In this document: positions 1 through 10,700 of the stretch, in pieces
How positions within the stretch are numbered: the first letter of the stretch is position 1
Layout of the letters: every line of letters starts with the position of its first letter
DNA from: Saprospirales bacterium
Lineage (GTDB): Bacteria; Bacteroidota; Bacteroidia; Chitinophagales; Saprospiraceae
Assembly: GCA_016711045.1 (NCBI GenBank)
Contig: JADJTT010000002.1
Location: 496,001-560,000, forward strand
DNA: 64,000 nucleotides
Reading direction: 5' to 3'
Program-made: the position numbers and the translations under genes
The notes under the pieces: model-generated
What the model saw: the letters and a program-made list of their open reading frames with translations, nothing else
Told to the model about the DNA's origin: nothing
Database searches by the model: none

Positions 1-14
1 TTTCCGGAAGCCAT

Positions 15-46
15 AAAAAAGCCATCCCGGATCGCTCCAGGATGGC
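15..46 (-). terminator. Rho-independent terminator of giant gene A1
   Basis: An 11-bp stem (21-31 with 36-46, one G-T wobble) closes a 4-base loop. Read on the minus strand it is followed by six T (A-run at 15-20). It lies about 90 bases beyond the A1 stop codon at 135-137, so A1 probably ends its own transcript here. Confidence 0.85.
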
Positions 47-134
47 CTGATTTTCTATACTCGGGTAATATAATGACTACCCTTCCACTTCCTTTCTCCA
101 GTATTGACCTGGCCACTTGCTGACCATTAAGGGC

Positions 135-2501
135 TTATCTCACAAGGCTCACATCTCCTTTAATCATTTCCACATATCCATCTGTATATTCCACTTCGAC
201 AAACCAGGCATACACGCCAGGATCAACCGGTTTACCCCGGTGGGCACCATCCCAGCCCATGCTTTCATCGTTGGGCCGGAAATTTTCGGCGTGGAATATG
301 GACTCCCCCCACCGGTTGAATACCATTAGCGTACGGATCTGTTGCACTTGCGGCCCTGCCTGGATAAAGAACACATCGTTTTTCCCGTCATCGTTTGGGG
401 AAAAAATATTCGGAATGAAAACCGGGCGTGATTTGTGCACCAGGAGTCGCAACTGATCGCTCGCTTGGCAGGGACCCCAATTCACCGTTACGGTAAACAT
501 GGCCCCTTCCTGGGGCGCCACGGTCACGGAGGAGCAGAAGACATCGTTACATTCCACAAATTGGGCTGGCGACCAGGTAATCGTGTCCAGTTCCGCAACC
601 GGGTAGCTGCTCAGCAAGGAAAGAATCAGATTGTCTCCCCATTCCAGGAAATAATTCCCCTCTGCATCAGGTTGGATGGAGGTCACTAATGTAGCCGTCA
701 ATTCCGCCGGTTCAAAGATGTTTACCAACACTTGAGTTTCACAGCCGTTCGCATCCTCGACGGAGATCAGGTAATCGCCGCCATCCAGGCCTGAAAACTG
801 CTGCTGGCTACTAAGCGGCTCATTATTGAGGGCAAACAGATAGGGCGGCTTACCGCCTGTAATGGATTCTACAAAGATCACTCCGTCTCCATAACCAAAG
901 CAACTCACATCCTGGGTTAACACACTCAATACAGGTATGGCTATGTTTTCCATTACCCCCACCTGATCTACCGACATACAACCCGTTTCGGTATTGATGA
1001 CCGCCAACTGATAGGTACCCGGTTGCGAAACCAACAGCGTGGGCTGCGTACCGAGCACGGTGGGCGAGCCTGCCAATGTCCATTCATACGTATACTGCGC
1101 CCCCGCGCTGGAGCCCGAACCACCTATCGTTACAGTCGTCTCATCACAGGTCAGCTCTTGTGGGATGCCTGCATCCGCTACCGGTTTTGGGTGGATGATG
1201 ACTGTCACCGTTTCATAATCGTCAAAACAAGGTGGTTGTGCATCCATGAAATACCGGAACTTGTAGGTTCCTGGAGCTTGGCCGACTGGGTAAAAAGTAC
1301 CACTTGCTGCATTAAACGCCCCTCCGGAAGAAGGCGTGGCGGAAGTTTCCGTCCAGATCCCTCCCATGTCTTCATCCGTTAAAAGGTCGGCCAGATAGAT
1401 CATTGGTCCCTCATTGGCACACAACTCCATTGGAGCAATTGCCGTACCTGCAAATACCGGGTTGTTAACTGTTACTGTGATCGATCCGGAGGCCGTATTG
1501 ATGCAGCCGGTGGCAATGCTTTGCACACTCACAAGCGTATACGTGGTCGTTTGAGTCGGACTGAGGGTCCATGGATGAGAATTGGCAATACTGGTCAGGG
1601 TGATATCCTGTGTTCCGTCATGGAGTACCACGTCATAAAGTCCAAATCCCAGGCTGAAATAGGCGGTAGTAGATTGCCCCAGGCAAATGGGGCCACCTCC
1701 GCTGATCGAGACATTGGGCAAACAATGGAAGATCACCGGCGTACCTACGGCTACGGACAAGCAATCATCACTCAGGTCAACCATGCCCGTACCGTCATTG
1801 TCCCCCACTGCAGAGGATATATAGTACGTCACACCACAATCCATCGTGGCCGGATCGTAAATAAAGTCAGGAGCGCCGTTGACCGCGATGATTGTCCCCA
1901 ACACATCCCCACTGCCGGTGTGCAGCACGTATTCGAGCACGTCATTGGCATCAAATTGAGTGGCTACTGCCGGCGGCGCCGAAGCGGATTCAAACTCGCA
2001 AAGGGATAACGCATTTTGATCCATAATTCCGGCACTTGAGATACATTCACATACAATAGGTCCCTGTAGCGTATCCGTTCCACATCCAAACCCGTCCTCC
2101 AGGAAGAATTGATAGGAATCCTGCCCGCACGGAATCGGATCGCTGCAGAATTGGTTGCCAACGATCGTGCCCGGCCAACCAGCCACTGCATATGTTGCCG
2201 CATCCCCTCCAACTATGGTGAAGCAGATTGTCACAAAGGTATTGGTCGGATCCGGGGTGATCTGCACATTGGTCCCAAACGGCTGCGCCCGCTCCGTAAA
2301 GGCCGCAATGCCGCTGACATTGGCGCCCACACAGTGCGTATCCGAGATGCTCACCAATGTGTATAGCGTCGTGCCTGCCGGGCTCTCCTGGAAGGTATAG
2401 GGACTCGTGGGGATCGTCAGGGTCAACTGATCTCCCTGGGTATTGGTATAGACCAGTTCCCAGGGCGCTACCCCTCCACTTATCGTTACGGTCAAATCCA
2501 C
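135..2501 (-). CDS. A1 fragment 4: C-terminal modules and CHU_C sorting domain
   Basis: A 788-residue piece from an internal GTG. It has the fourth 'YYISS...GTPVIFHC' module, Ig-like modules with the 'GTYKFRYFMD' and 'PVADAG' signatures, an 'SCFGYGDG...GGKPPYLFALN' SprB-like repeat, and the CHU_C domain in the last 95 residues. Only this piece has the sorting signal, and it lacks a signal peptide. Confidence 0.65.
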   Translation of the reverse strand: MDLTVTISGGVAPWELVYTNTQGDQLTLTIPTSPYTFQESPAGTTLYTLVSISDTHCVGANVSGIAAFTERAQPFGTNVQITPDPTNTFVTICFTIVGGDAATYAVAGWPGTIVGNQFCSDPIPCGQDSYQFFLEDGFGCGTDTLQGPIVCECISSAGIMDQNALSLCEFESASAPPAVATQFDANDVLEYVLHTGSGDVLGTIIAVNGAPDFIYDPATMDCGVTYYISSAVGDNDGTGMVDLSDDCLSVAVGTPVIFHCLPNVSISGGGPICLGQSTTAYFSLGFGLYDVVLHDGTQDITLTSIANSHPWTLSPTQTTTYTLVSVQSIATGCINTASGSITVTVNNPVFAGTAIAPMELCANEGPMIYLADLLTDEDMGGIWTETSATPSSGGAFNAASGTFYPVGQAPGTYKFRYFMDAQPPCFDDYETVTVIIHPKPVADAGIPQELTCDETTVTIGGSGSSAGAQYTYEWTLAGSPTVLGTQPTLLVSQPGTYQLAVINTETGCMSVDQVGVMENIAIPVLSVLTQDVSCFGYGDGVIFVESITGGKPPYLFALNNEPLSSQQQFSGLDGGDYLISVEDANGCETQVLVNIFEPAELTATLVTSIQPDAEGNYFLEWGDNLILSLLSSYPVAELDTITWSPAQFVECNDVFCSSVTVAPQEGAMFTVTVNWGPCQASDQLRLLVHKSRPVFIPNIFSPNDDGKNDVFFIQAGPQVQQIRTLMVFNRWGESIFHAENFRPNDESMGWDGAHRGKPVDPGVYAWFVEVEYTDGYVEMIKGDVSLVR

Positions 2502-2531
2502 CGCTTCCCTGCACAGAAATCTCCGCCCCCG

Positions 2532-3146
2532 TCAGGCTCGCTGCCGGGATCTCATAGAACACCACTGGGGGCCCGGGGTGATCACCAGACATGGATCTGT
2601 CGGGTCGACGCTCCCGTTGCCGTCGTTGTTCCCGATCCGGGCTGAGATGTAGTAGGTCGTCCCATACGTCAGCAAGCCCGTGTACGAGAACGACGGGATC
2701 GTGTTCGTCGCGATCGGCACATTGTCCCCGTTGTGGATCATGAAGTCCACCACATCGTCTCCATCCAGCACCTGGTTGGTCGCATCGTAGGCCACCACCG
2801 CCGGACCCGTGCCACAGATCTCCTGCGGCGTCGGATCCAACTCCCCGCCTGTGGTCGTGCAGGCACACTCCACCAGCGGCTCCGTCACGATCACCGGCCC
2901 GCAGCCGTTCGCTCCGTCGTACTCAAAGTAGTAGCCGCTCCCACAGGGCAACTCATTGCTGCAGAACACCGAGTCTACTACCCACACCGTCGCTCCATTC
3001 GTCACCGTGTACGGCGGTACCCCGCCACTGATCTTGAAGCACACCACATACCCCGTGTTCGTCGAATTGATCGTCACCTCCGCCGCATCGTTCACCGGCG
3101 GCAGGTTCACGTCACCGTGGCCGTGCCACTGATCACGGCCGGACAA
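2532..3146 (-). CDS. A1 fragment 3: third core module
   Basis: A 204-residue piece in the frame after 3110. The true A1 sequence starts at VNLPPVNDAAEV and contains the module with CTTTGGELDPTPQEICG and TYGTTYYISARIG. It runs out of frame at 2566-2571 and stops at 2532-2534. The first dozen residues are out-of-frame read-in. Confidence 0.5.
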   Translation of the reverse strand: MSGRDQWHGHGDVNLPPVNDAAEVTINSTNTGYVVCFKISGGVPPYTVTNGATVWVVDSVFCSNELPCGSGYYFEYDGANGCGPVIVTEPLVECACTTTGGELDPTPQEICGTGPAVVAYDATNQVLDGDDVVDFMIHNGDNVPIATNTIPSFSYTGLLTYGTTYYISARIGNNDGNGSVDPTDPCLVITPGPQWCSMRSRQRA

Positions 3147-5728
3147 TGCTCATCGTTCGAAGCCACGATCGTATAGGTCGCCGTCGACTGTGGCGCCACT
3201 ACCGTATAGTTGTATGTCGTCGAGTTGATCCCCGTGATCGTCTCACTCGTCGTCCCGTCCGTGATCTCCACCGTCCACGGCGAATCACCCGTCAGCAGGA
3301 TCGGCAATACCGCGTTGTCCCCGATACAGATCTCCTGCGTGCCCCCCAGCGTCGCCGTGGGCACCTCGTAGAAGATCACCGGCGTGCCCGGCGCTACCGC
3401 CAGACACGGGTCTACCTGATCGTTCACACTCCCTGTCCCGTCGTCACTCCCCACGATCGCCGAGATGTAGTACACATCTCCATAGGTCATCTGCCCCGGA
3501 TCAAAACTGAACACCGGCGTATCTGACCTGGCTATGATCGGGTACTCGATCCCGTTCCCGCTGCCCGTGTGCAGCACAAACTCCAGCACGTCATCCCCGT
3601 CAAAGCTCTGCCCCACCGAGTTGTAGATCCCTGCCACCGGTCCGTCTCCGCACTCATTGATCGCCGTCAGGTCCATCTCCCCTACTGCCGTGGTGCAATC
3701 GCAATCCACCGGCTGAAGGCTCTCCACATCGATCACTACACAGCCGTTGATATCTGTCACCTGGAAGGCATACGTGCTCCCTGCGGCAATCGGGTTGCTC
3801 AAAAACTCCGCCGGACTGCCCGGCGTGATCGTCCCCGATCCCAGTGGCAATACCGTATACGTCGCTGCATCTCCTCCGCTGATCTCAAAGCTCACTACAA
3901 ATTCCGTATTCGTCGAGTTACAGGCCGTACCCACATTCGCCACCGACACCTCCTGGTTCACCGTCACCGTAGCACAACCGTTCACCGTGCCCACGCAGTT
4001 TGCATTGGACAGCCCTGTCAGGCAGTACGTCGTCGTCGCCATTGGCGTCACCGTGATCGTATACGGGTTCGCGTTGATCCCGTTGACCGTCTGTATCCCT
4101 GCCCCATTGTCATAACTCAGGCTGTAGGGCGCCGGGCCCGTGAAGGTCACCGTCAGCGCCGTGCTCTCCCCCACACAGATCGTCGCATCGCCCACCAGGT
4201 CCGCTGTCGGCTCCTGGTAGAACACCACCGGCGTGCCCTGCGCTACCGACAAACAGGGATCCATCAGATCCACTACCCCGCCGCCAAGGTCGTTGCCTAC
4301 CACGGCCGAGATGTAGTACGTCGTCCCGTAGGTCATCCCCGCTAATGCATCAAAGCAGAACGTCGGTACCACATTCCGGGCCACCTCGTTGATGATCGTC
4401 AACCCGCTACCTGTGTGCAGGATGAACTGCAGCGCGTCATCCCCGTCAAAGGCTTCTCCTGTATTGTCATATATCCCCGTGATGCACGCTGTCGCTCCGC
4501 AATCCGATTGCATCCCTGCATCCATATCTCCGGCCGAACTCGTGCAATCACACAGTACCTGGGGGGCTTCCACCGTCACCGGGTTGCAGTTGTTCGCATC
4601 ATCCACCACAAAGCTATATCCATCTCCGTTCGGGATCTCCGCACTCGTGAATACCCCGCCCGTGATGCCTGCGCCGCTACCGTCTACCGTATAGCTCCCA
4701 GGGTCGCCTCCGTTGATCGTGAAGCTCACCGTGTAGCCTGTATTTGTCGGATTGCACGTTACTTGAATATTGGACACGGTCGGAGCCGTGTTTACCGTCA
4801 CTACCGATGTGCCTGCGCCTACTTCCATGCATCCGTTTGCATCCGTCACCGATACAATCCCATACGTGCCGCCCTGGCACGCATCATACACATAGGGGTT
4901 GTCCACGATCCCCGTGATCGGCGCCTGAGGGGTGCCGTTCAGCGAGAATTGCACACTCCACGGCTGCGTGCCCGTCAGCAGCACCGACAACTGCACGCAG
5001 TCGCCACTACCCTGACAGATCGAACCCGAGCCGCTCAGCAATGCGCTGGGCAAAGGGTTCACCGTCACTGTCCCACTTCCCGATACCAGCCCCGGGCAGG
5101 GCGCTATGTTGTCCAGGCTCACCAGCGTATAGACGCCCGGCGTGCTGGTCGTTATTATGTATGGGTCGGTCGTCACCCCCACCAACGTAGGCTGTGCCAC
5201 CCCATTGATCGCATAGGTGATATCCCAGGGCGATGTCCCGCTCAGGTCGATCGACAGGTTGATCGTCCCGCCGCTGCCTGCACAGAATGCCCCACCGCCG
5301 CTCAGCACGGCCGTGGGCGCATCGTTCACCGTCACCGCAAAGCACGTCTGCGGGCTCTGTCCGCACGCATTTAATGCGCGTACGCATACGTTCCCATTGT
5401 TCGAGCCCGTCCAGTCTATGGTGATACTGTTCGTCCCCGCTCCAGCCGTGATCGTCGCTCCCGCAGGCACCGTCCAGTTGTAGCTCGTCGCATTCGGATC
5501 AGCCCCTACGCTGTACGTCGCTATTTCTCCGTCGCACACCGAGGCCAGTCCACTGATCGTCGGTTGGGCCGGTACATCCAATACCGTCACCGCAATGCAG
5601 CTCTGCGCGCTCGTGCCGCACGGGTTGGTCCCTGTGACACAGATCTGCCCGTTCGTCGCGCCCGAAAAGTCTACTTCGATGCTGTCCCCCAGGTCCGTGA
5701 ACGAGGCGTTGCCCCTACCGTCCAGGTA
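2546..5728 (-). repeat. Near-identical 3.19-kb core, copy 1 of 4
   Basis: From GGGATCTCATAGAACACC to ACCGTCCAGGTATAG, this stretch is shared almost base for base with 10152-13338, 17753-20938 and 25507-28693. Copy differences are scattered single bases plus indels. Identity extends further pairwise: toward 2140 with A2, and to about 6000 with A3 and A4. Confidence 0.9.
3107..5590 (-). CDS. A1 fragment 2: core modules
   Basis: An 827-residue open piece from the first start-like codon; the frame is open up to the indel near 5712. It holds a PKD-like module (GLASVCDGE...), three Ig-like segments, and two of the four 'DGDD...YYISA' modules. It ends out of frame after GTATVT at the missing C at 3110/3111. 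No signal peptide, so it is a fragment of A1 rather than a separate gene. Confidence 0.6.
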   Translation of the reverse strand: MTVLDVPAQPTISGLASVCDGEIATYSVGADPNATSYNWTVPAGATITAGAGTNSITIDWTGSNNGNVCVRALNACGQSPQTCFAVTVNDAPTAVLSGGGAFCAGSGGTINLSIDLSGTSPWDITYAINGVAQPTLVGVTTDPYIITTSTPGVYTLVSLDNIAPCPGLVSGSGTVTVNPLPSALLSGSGSICQGSGDCVQLSVLLTGTQPWSVQFSLNGTPQAPITGIVDNPYVYDACQGGTYGIVSVTDANGCMEVGAGTSVVTVNTAPTVSNIQVTCNPTNTGYTVSFTINGGDPGSYTVDGSGAGITGGVFTSAEIPNGDGYSFVVDDANNCNPVTVEAPQVLCDCTSSAGDMDAGMQSDCGATACITGIYDNTGEAFDGDDALQFILHTGSGLTIINEVARNVVPTFCFDALAGMTYGTTYYISAVVGNDLGGGVVDLMDPCLSVAQGTPVVFYQEPTADLVGDATICVGESTALTVTFTGPAPYSLSYDNGAGIQTVNGINANPYTITVTPMATTTYCLTGLSNANCVGTVNGCATVTVNQEVSVANVGTACNSTNTEFVVSFEISGGDAATYTVLPLGSGTITPGSPAEFLSNPIAAGSTYAFQVTDINGCVVIDVESLQPVDCDCTTAVGEMDLTAINECGDGPVAGIYNSVGQSFDGDDVLEFVLHTGSGNGIEYPIIARSDTPVFSFDPGQMTYGDVYYISAIVGSDDGTGSVNDQVDPCLAVAPGTPVIFYEVPTATLGGTQEICIGDNAVLPILLTGDSPWTVEITDGTTSETITGINSTTYNYTVVAPQSTATYTIVASNDEHCPAVISGTATVT

Positions 5729-7428
5729 TAGTTGGCCGTATTGGGATCTGCAGGGTTGATTACGTAAAATAATACATCTCCTTCACACACGGATGCAGGA
5801 CCCACTAAGGCAGGTACCGCAGGGCCTACGCCCACATTGATCGTCAGGCAGGCCTGGGTGCTTGGCCCACAGGCGTTATTGGCCGTTACACATACCGAGC
5901 CCTGGCCCGCGGTGGTCCAGGTGACCGTCGCGGTGTTGCCTGTCGTGGTAAAGGTTCCGCCTGTCACCGTCCAGGTATAGCCCGTAGGCGCCGGACCGGA
6001 AGAAGAAGCGGTGGCGGTATAGGTAGATACTGAATTGGTGCATGGGCTTAAGGGGCCTGCGAGGGTAGGTGCATTCGGCACTGCGGTATTTTGGGTCACC
6101 GTCACGGAGGCCTGGCCTGTACAGGTCACGCCCAAATAACTTTGGGTCACCGTGAGCGTATAGGTACCCGGCTGGTTGATCGTAGGGGTAAGGGTATTAC
6201 CGCCGCTCACGATACCTGGCCCCGACCACGAGTAGGTTAGCACCGCGTTGGAGGCGGCAGGGGTGGTCGTAGAGGCTGTCCCGTTGAGCATGATGGTGGC
6301 TCCGGGTTCACAGCCCAAAACTGGAGGAGGTTGGATTACCGCATTGGCCTGCATGACCAGCAGGATAAGTGTCACCACACTGTCGCAGCCATTGGCCGCT
6401 GTCAGGGTGATCGGGTAGCCCCCTGTTTGATTAAAGGTTTGGCCGGCAAAGTTATAACTCCCTCCCTGACAGATCACTGCCTGGACGGGAGGCATGACAA
6501 TGGGAGGAATAGCCGTGGCGATACAGATCACTGTACTATCGCAACCCAGCCAGGAATTGTAGTGAAATATCTGCTGCCCGGGACTGGTGAAGGTTTGCCC
6601 TTCACAGGTCCAGGTATCGCCAAAGCAGAACGTGAGGTTGTGGAAAGTAGGCGGGATGGGCGTCGACACAATCACCATACATACCGGAGGGCCGGTGGTG
6701 CATGAAGTAGGCGTCACACACAATTGGGCGGTACCGGGAGCTATAAAAGTAATGGTCACTGTGCTATTCCCATTATTGCTAATCACGCCGATAGACGGGG
6801 TAAGGGTCCAGTCGTAATCCGTGATCCCGAAACTTTCCGGAACGGTGTAGGTGATTGTAGCGCCTGGACATACATTCGCAGGGCCTGTGATGTTCCCGGA
6901 AATGAAAGGAGGTGGAAGGTCGGCAATACTTCCCTGCACCACATCTATGGTATAATCGCAAATATCCATGGAGTACCCGTCAATCATCACATAGTATTCC
7001 TCTCCGGGAATCAGGTTATTCGCCGTAATGGTGATCGGAATGGGGACCCCGGGGCTCTCGCAATTGGATACCGAAGTGAAGTTCACACAATCCTCGGTCT
7101 GGTACATATGAGCTTGCAGCCCTTGTCCGTTCCAAGAACAATTTTGAGGAGAAATCGTCAAAGACAACACCTGGGTATTAGCCACAAACCGGAACCACTG
7201 GAAGTTTTGGCATCCGGAACAAAAAGGCGGTGGGCAAACACCTACGCCTGTGTTTCCGGTAGCTGAACAATACCCATCCAAATCCGCATTAGCACAAAAA
7301 AGCGGGGCATCCTGGCATGCCTGTGGGCCTGTGCTGAGTGGGAAAGGAACGTTACATTGCCCATACAGCATTTGAGGTTGATTCAATAAAAATACCGGGA
7401 GTAATAGGAGAGGTAAATACTTCCACAT
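5671..7428 (-). CDS. A1 fragment 1: signal peptide, head domain, PKD-like modules
   Basis: A 585-residue open piece. It carries the signal peptide, the head domain shared with A3 and A4 (QC-x3-PFP... and an IDGY...CDY motif resembling bacterial pre-peptidase C-terminal domains), two 'GCDS' repeats (LGCDSTVIC, NGCDSVVTL) and PKD-like Ig modules. It leaves frame inside TWTVG at the short C run 5712-5715. It has no sorting tail and would not be surface-anchored. Confidence 0.7.
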   Translation of the reverse strand: MWKYLPLLLLPVFLLNQPQMLYGQCNVPFPLSTGPQACQDAPLFCANADLDGYCSATGNTGVGVCPPPFCSGCQNFQWFRFVANTQVLSLTISPQNCSWNGQGLQAHMYQTEDCVNFTSVSNCESPGVPIPITITANNLIPGEEYYVMIDGYSMDICDYTIDVVQGSIADLPPPFISGNITGPANVCPGATITYTVPESFGITDYDWTLTPSIGVISNNGNSTVTITFIAPGTAQLCVTPTSCTTGPPVCMVIVSTPIPPTFHNLTFCFGDTWTCEGQTFTSPGQQIFHYNSWLGCDSTVICIATAIPPIVMPPVQAVICQGGSYNFAGQTFNQTGGYPITLTAANGCDSVVTLILLVMQANAVIQPPPVLGCEPGATIMLNGTASTTTPAASNAVLTYSWSGPGIVSGGNTLTPTINQPGTYTLTVTQSYLGVTCTGQASVTVTQNTAVPNAPTLAGPLSPCTNSVSTYTATASSSGPAPTGYTWTVTGGTFTTTGNTATVTWTTAGQGSVCVTANNACGPSTQACLTINVGVGPAVPALVGPASVCEGDVLFYVINPADPNTANYTWTVGATPRSRTWGTASK

Positions 7429-7516
7429 GGTAACACTTTTTGGTGGTGAAATGCGGTTACCAAGCAAAAACTCCCTTTATGTTGTTGAAGTAATCTTGTG
7501 AAAACTAAGTACAGTC

Positions 7517-7562
7517 TTTATAAGGATATCTGCGGCCGCACGGCCGCAGATATCCTTATAAA
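7517..7562. repeat. 46-bp perfect palindrome between A1 and A2
   Basis: Two 22-base arms (7517-7538 and 7541-7562) are perfectly complementary around a 2-base centre. The outer half is AT-rich and the heart is GCGGCCGC. Neither strand has a good T tract after the hairpin, so it is less clearly a terminator than the palindrome at 7658-7700. It lies about 90 bases upstream of the A1 start, inside the likely A1 leader or promoter region. Confidence 0.8.
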
Positions 7563-7657
7563 AAACATTAAAGTACTTTTGTCACATTACTTACTTCCCT
7601 ACTTAACCTATAATGTTACAAAAAATTAGTGAAAAAATCCACAAAACAACCAATAAA

Positions 7658-7700
7658 CTTAAAACATATGGCCAGCTCACAGCTGGCCATATGTTTTAAG
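7658..7700 (-). terminator. Hairpin terminator of giant gene A2
   Basis: Perfect 20-base arms (7658-7677 and 7681-7700) with a 3-base loop. Reading the minus strand, the stem leaves through TTTTAAGTTTATT, and there is a T-run before the stem. It sits about 40 bases past the A2 stop at 7739. The remainder of 7429-7738 is AT-rich and without a gene. Confidence 0.75.
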
Positions 7701-7738
7701 AAAAAACAAGCAGCGCCTCTAATCCAGACAGATTGAGG

Positions 7739-10700
7739 TTAACGGATCAAACTCACATCTCCCTTGATAATTTCTACATAGCCGTCTACATATTCCACTT
7801 CGACAAACCAGGTATACACCCCTGTATTGACGCGTTTGCCCCGGTGGGTGCCATCCCATCCGATACTGATGTCGTTGGGTTGGAAATCATCTGCGCGGAA
7901 CATGGGCTCTCCCCATCGATTGAATATCTGGAAGGTACGAATCTGTTGCACCTGCCGGCCTGCCTGGATGTAGAACACATCGTTCTGGCCATCGTAATTG
8001 GGCGAAAAGATGTTTGGAATGTACACCGGGCGCGGAATTTTCACCAGCAATCGCAACTGATCGGTAGCCTCACAGGGCCCTCTGCTTACTGTCACGGTAA
8101 AGGTAGTTCCTTCCTGAGGAGCCACGGTCACAGAAGAGCAGAACACGTCGTTGCATTCGATCAAATTGGCCGGCGTCCAAATAACCGTATCCAGGTCGGC
8201 AATCGGAAAGCTGCTCTGCAACAGGAGGTTCAGTTCATCCCCCCATTCGATCAGGTAGTTGCCTTCCCCATCCGGTTGGATATTGGCGATCAGGTCGGCT
8301 GTCAGTTCCTGCGGTTCAACTAGATTCACGAGCAGCTGCGATTCACAACCATTGGCATCCTGAATCGAAAGGAGGTAATCGCCTCCACTCAACCCGGAGA
8401 ACTGCTGCTGTGCACTGAAAGGACTTCCGTTGAGTGCAAACAGATAGGGCGGTTTTCCTCCCGCCACTGACTCCACGAAGATCACTCCGTCTTCAGCGCC
8501 AAAGCAACTCAAGTCTTGCGATGTCACTATTGCCACAGGCGTTTCCATATTCTGGAGTACGCCCACCTGGTCGGATGAGGTACAACCCGTTTGTGTGTTG
8601 ACCACTGTCAACTGATAGGTGCCCGATTGCGAAACCGGCAGCGTGGATTCTGTGCCGAGCACGGTGGGCGAGCCTACCAGTGTCCATTCATACGCATACT
8701 GGACGCCCGAACTGGTACTTGTGCCGCCGATGGTCACAGAAGCCGCATTGCAGGTCAGTTCTTGCTGCGTTCCGGCATCTGCTACAGGAAGTGGATGGAT
8801 GATCACTGTCACCGTCTCATTGTCATCTGTGCAAGGAGGCGTTCCATCCATGAAGTACCGGAACTTGTAGGTTCCAGGAGCCTGCCCGGTTGAATTGAAC
8901 GTACCGTTTACCGCATTAAACGCCCCTCCGGAAGAAGGTGTGGCAGAAGTTTCTGTCCAGACGCCCCCTGTATCTTCATCCGTTAACAGGTCGGCCAGCT
9001 GGATCACCTGCCCCTGTCCGGCACATTGCTCCAACGGATTGACGGCCGTACCGGCAAATACCGGGGTGTTGACAGTCACGGTTATGGAGCCGGAAATCGC
9101 GCTACTGCATCCCGTAGAATCCGCTACTTCTATCAGGGTATAGGTTGTGGTCTGGGATGGAGACAAGTTCCATTGGTAGCCATTTTCAATATTATTCAGC
9201 AAAATATCTTGTATGCCATCATTGAGCAGCACGGAGAAGGGGCCTCCACCGGTCAGGGAGAGGGAGGCAGTGATGGATTCTCCGGCACAGATCGGTCCGC
9301 CTCCTGCGATTGTCGCTGCCGGCAGGCAATTAAATACGACAGGGGTACCTACTGCCACGGAGAGGCAAACATCGGTTAGATCGACCTGGCCTGTGCCGTC
9401 ATTATCGCCCACTACAGAGGATATATAATAGGCCACGCTGCAATCCATAGTCGCCGGGTCGAACGTAAAGTCAGGCGTACCGTTGATCGCGATAACCGTT
9501 CCCAGGGCACTGCCGTTTCCGGTATGCAACACATACATCAGGGTATCGTTCCCATCAAATTGAGTGGCTAATGCAACAGGGGCGGAGACCGATTCAAAGG
9601 CACAATGCGACTGTAGGTTCTGATTCATGATCCCGGCGCTTGAGACGCAATTGCACACGACCGGACCGAACAGGGTATCGATTCCGCATCCGAAGGCATC
9701 CTGCACCAGAAACTGGTAGGAGCCTGAATTACAGGGTACGGGATCGCTGCAGAATTGGTTGCCAGCGATCGTGCCCGGCCAACCAGCCACTGCATATGTT
9801 GCCGCATCCCCTCCAACTATGGGGAAGCAGATTGTCACAAAGGTATTGGTCGGATCCGGGGTGATCTGCACATTGGTCCCAAACGGCTGCGCCCGCTCCG
9901 TAAAGGCAGCAATGCCGCTGACATTGGCGCCCACACAGTGCGTATCCGAGATACTCACCAACGTGTATAGCGTCGTGCCTGCCGGACTCTCCTGGAAGGT
10001 GTAGGGACTCGTGGGGATCGTCAGGGTCAACTGATCTCCCTGGGTATTGGTATAGACCAGTTCCCAGGGCGCTACCCCTCCACTTATCGTTACGGTCAAA
10101 TCCACCGCTTCCCCTGCACAGAAATCTCCGCCCCCCGTCAGGCTCGCTGCCGGGATCTCATAGAACACCACCGGGGTACCCGGGGTGATCACCAGACATG
10201 GATCTGTCGGGTCTACGCTCCCGTTGCCGTCGTTGTTCCCGATCCGGGCTGAGATGTAGTAGGTCGTCCCATACGTCAGCAAGCCCGTGTACGAGAACGA
10301 CGGGATCGTGTTCGTCGCGATCGGCACATTGTCCCCGTTGTGGATCATGAAGTCCACCACATCGTCTCCATCCAGCACCTGGTTGGTCGCATCGTAGGCC
10401 ACCACCGCCGGGCCCGTGCCACAGATCTCCTGCGGCGTCGGATCCAACTCCCCGCCTGTGGTCGTGCAGGCACACTCCACCAGCGGCTCCGTCACGATCA
10501 CCGGCCCGCAGCCGTTCGCTCCGTCGTACTCAAAGTAGTAGCCGTTCCCACAGGGCAACTCATTGCTGCAGAACACCGAGTCTACTACCCACACCGTCGC
10601 TCCATTCGTCACCGTGTACGGCGGTACCCCGCCACTGATCTTGAAGCACACCACATACCCCGTGTTCGTCGAATTGATCGTCACCTCCGCCGCATCGTTC

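Larger units (their letters stand above)
135..7428 (-). pseudogene. A1: giant T9SS type B (CHU_C) surface protein, frameshifted
   Basis: With five single-base deletions restored, this would be one protein of about 2,432 residues. The start at 7428 (MWKYLPLLLL...) gives a classic signal peptide ending near YGQ-C. Next come a cysteine-rich head domain (about residues 25-165), PKD/Ig-like modules, two 'GCDS' repeats, four copies of a 'FDGDD...YYISA...GTPVVFYE' module, and a CHU_C tail with SPNDDGKNDVF, FNRWG and a final KGDVSLVR. CHU_C tails direct T9SS export and cell-surface attachment, so an adhesin or gliding-related role is inferred. Frame breaks relative to the paralogues are at 5712-5715 (C run 4 instead of 5), 3110/3111 (lost C), 2566-2571, 2526-2530 and 2507-2509. 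The last three together restore frame but leave a stop at 2532-2534. All breaks fall in sequence shared with A2-A4. As written the gene cannot make the full protein. Confidence 0.8.
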
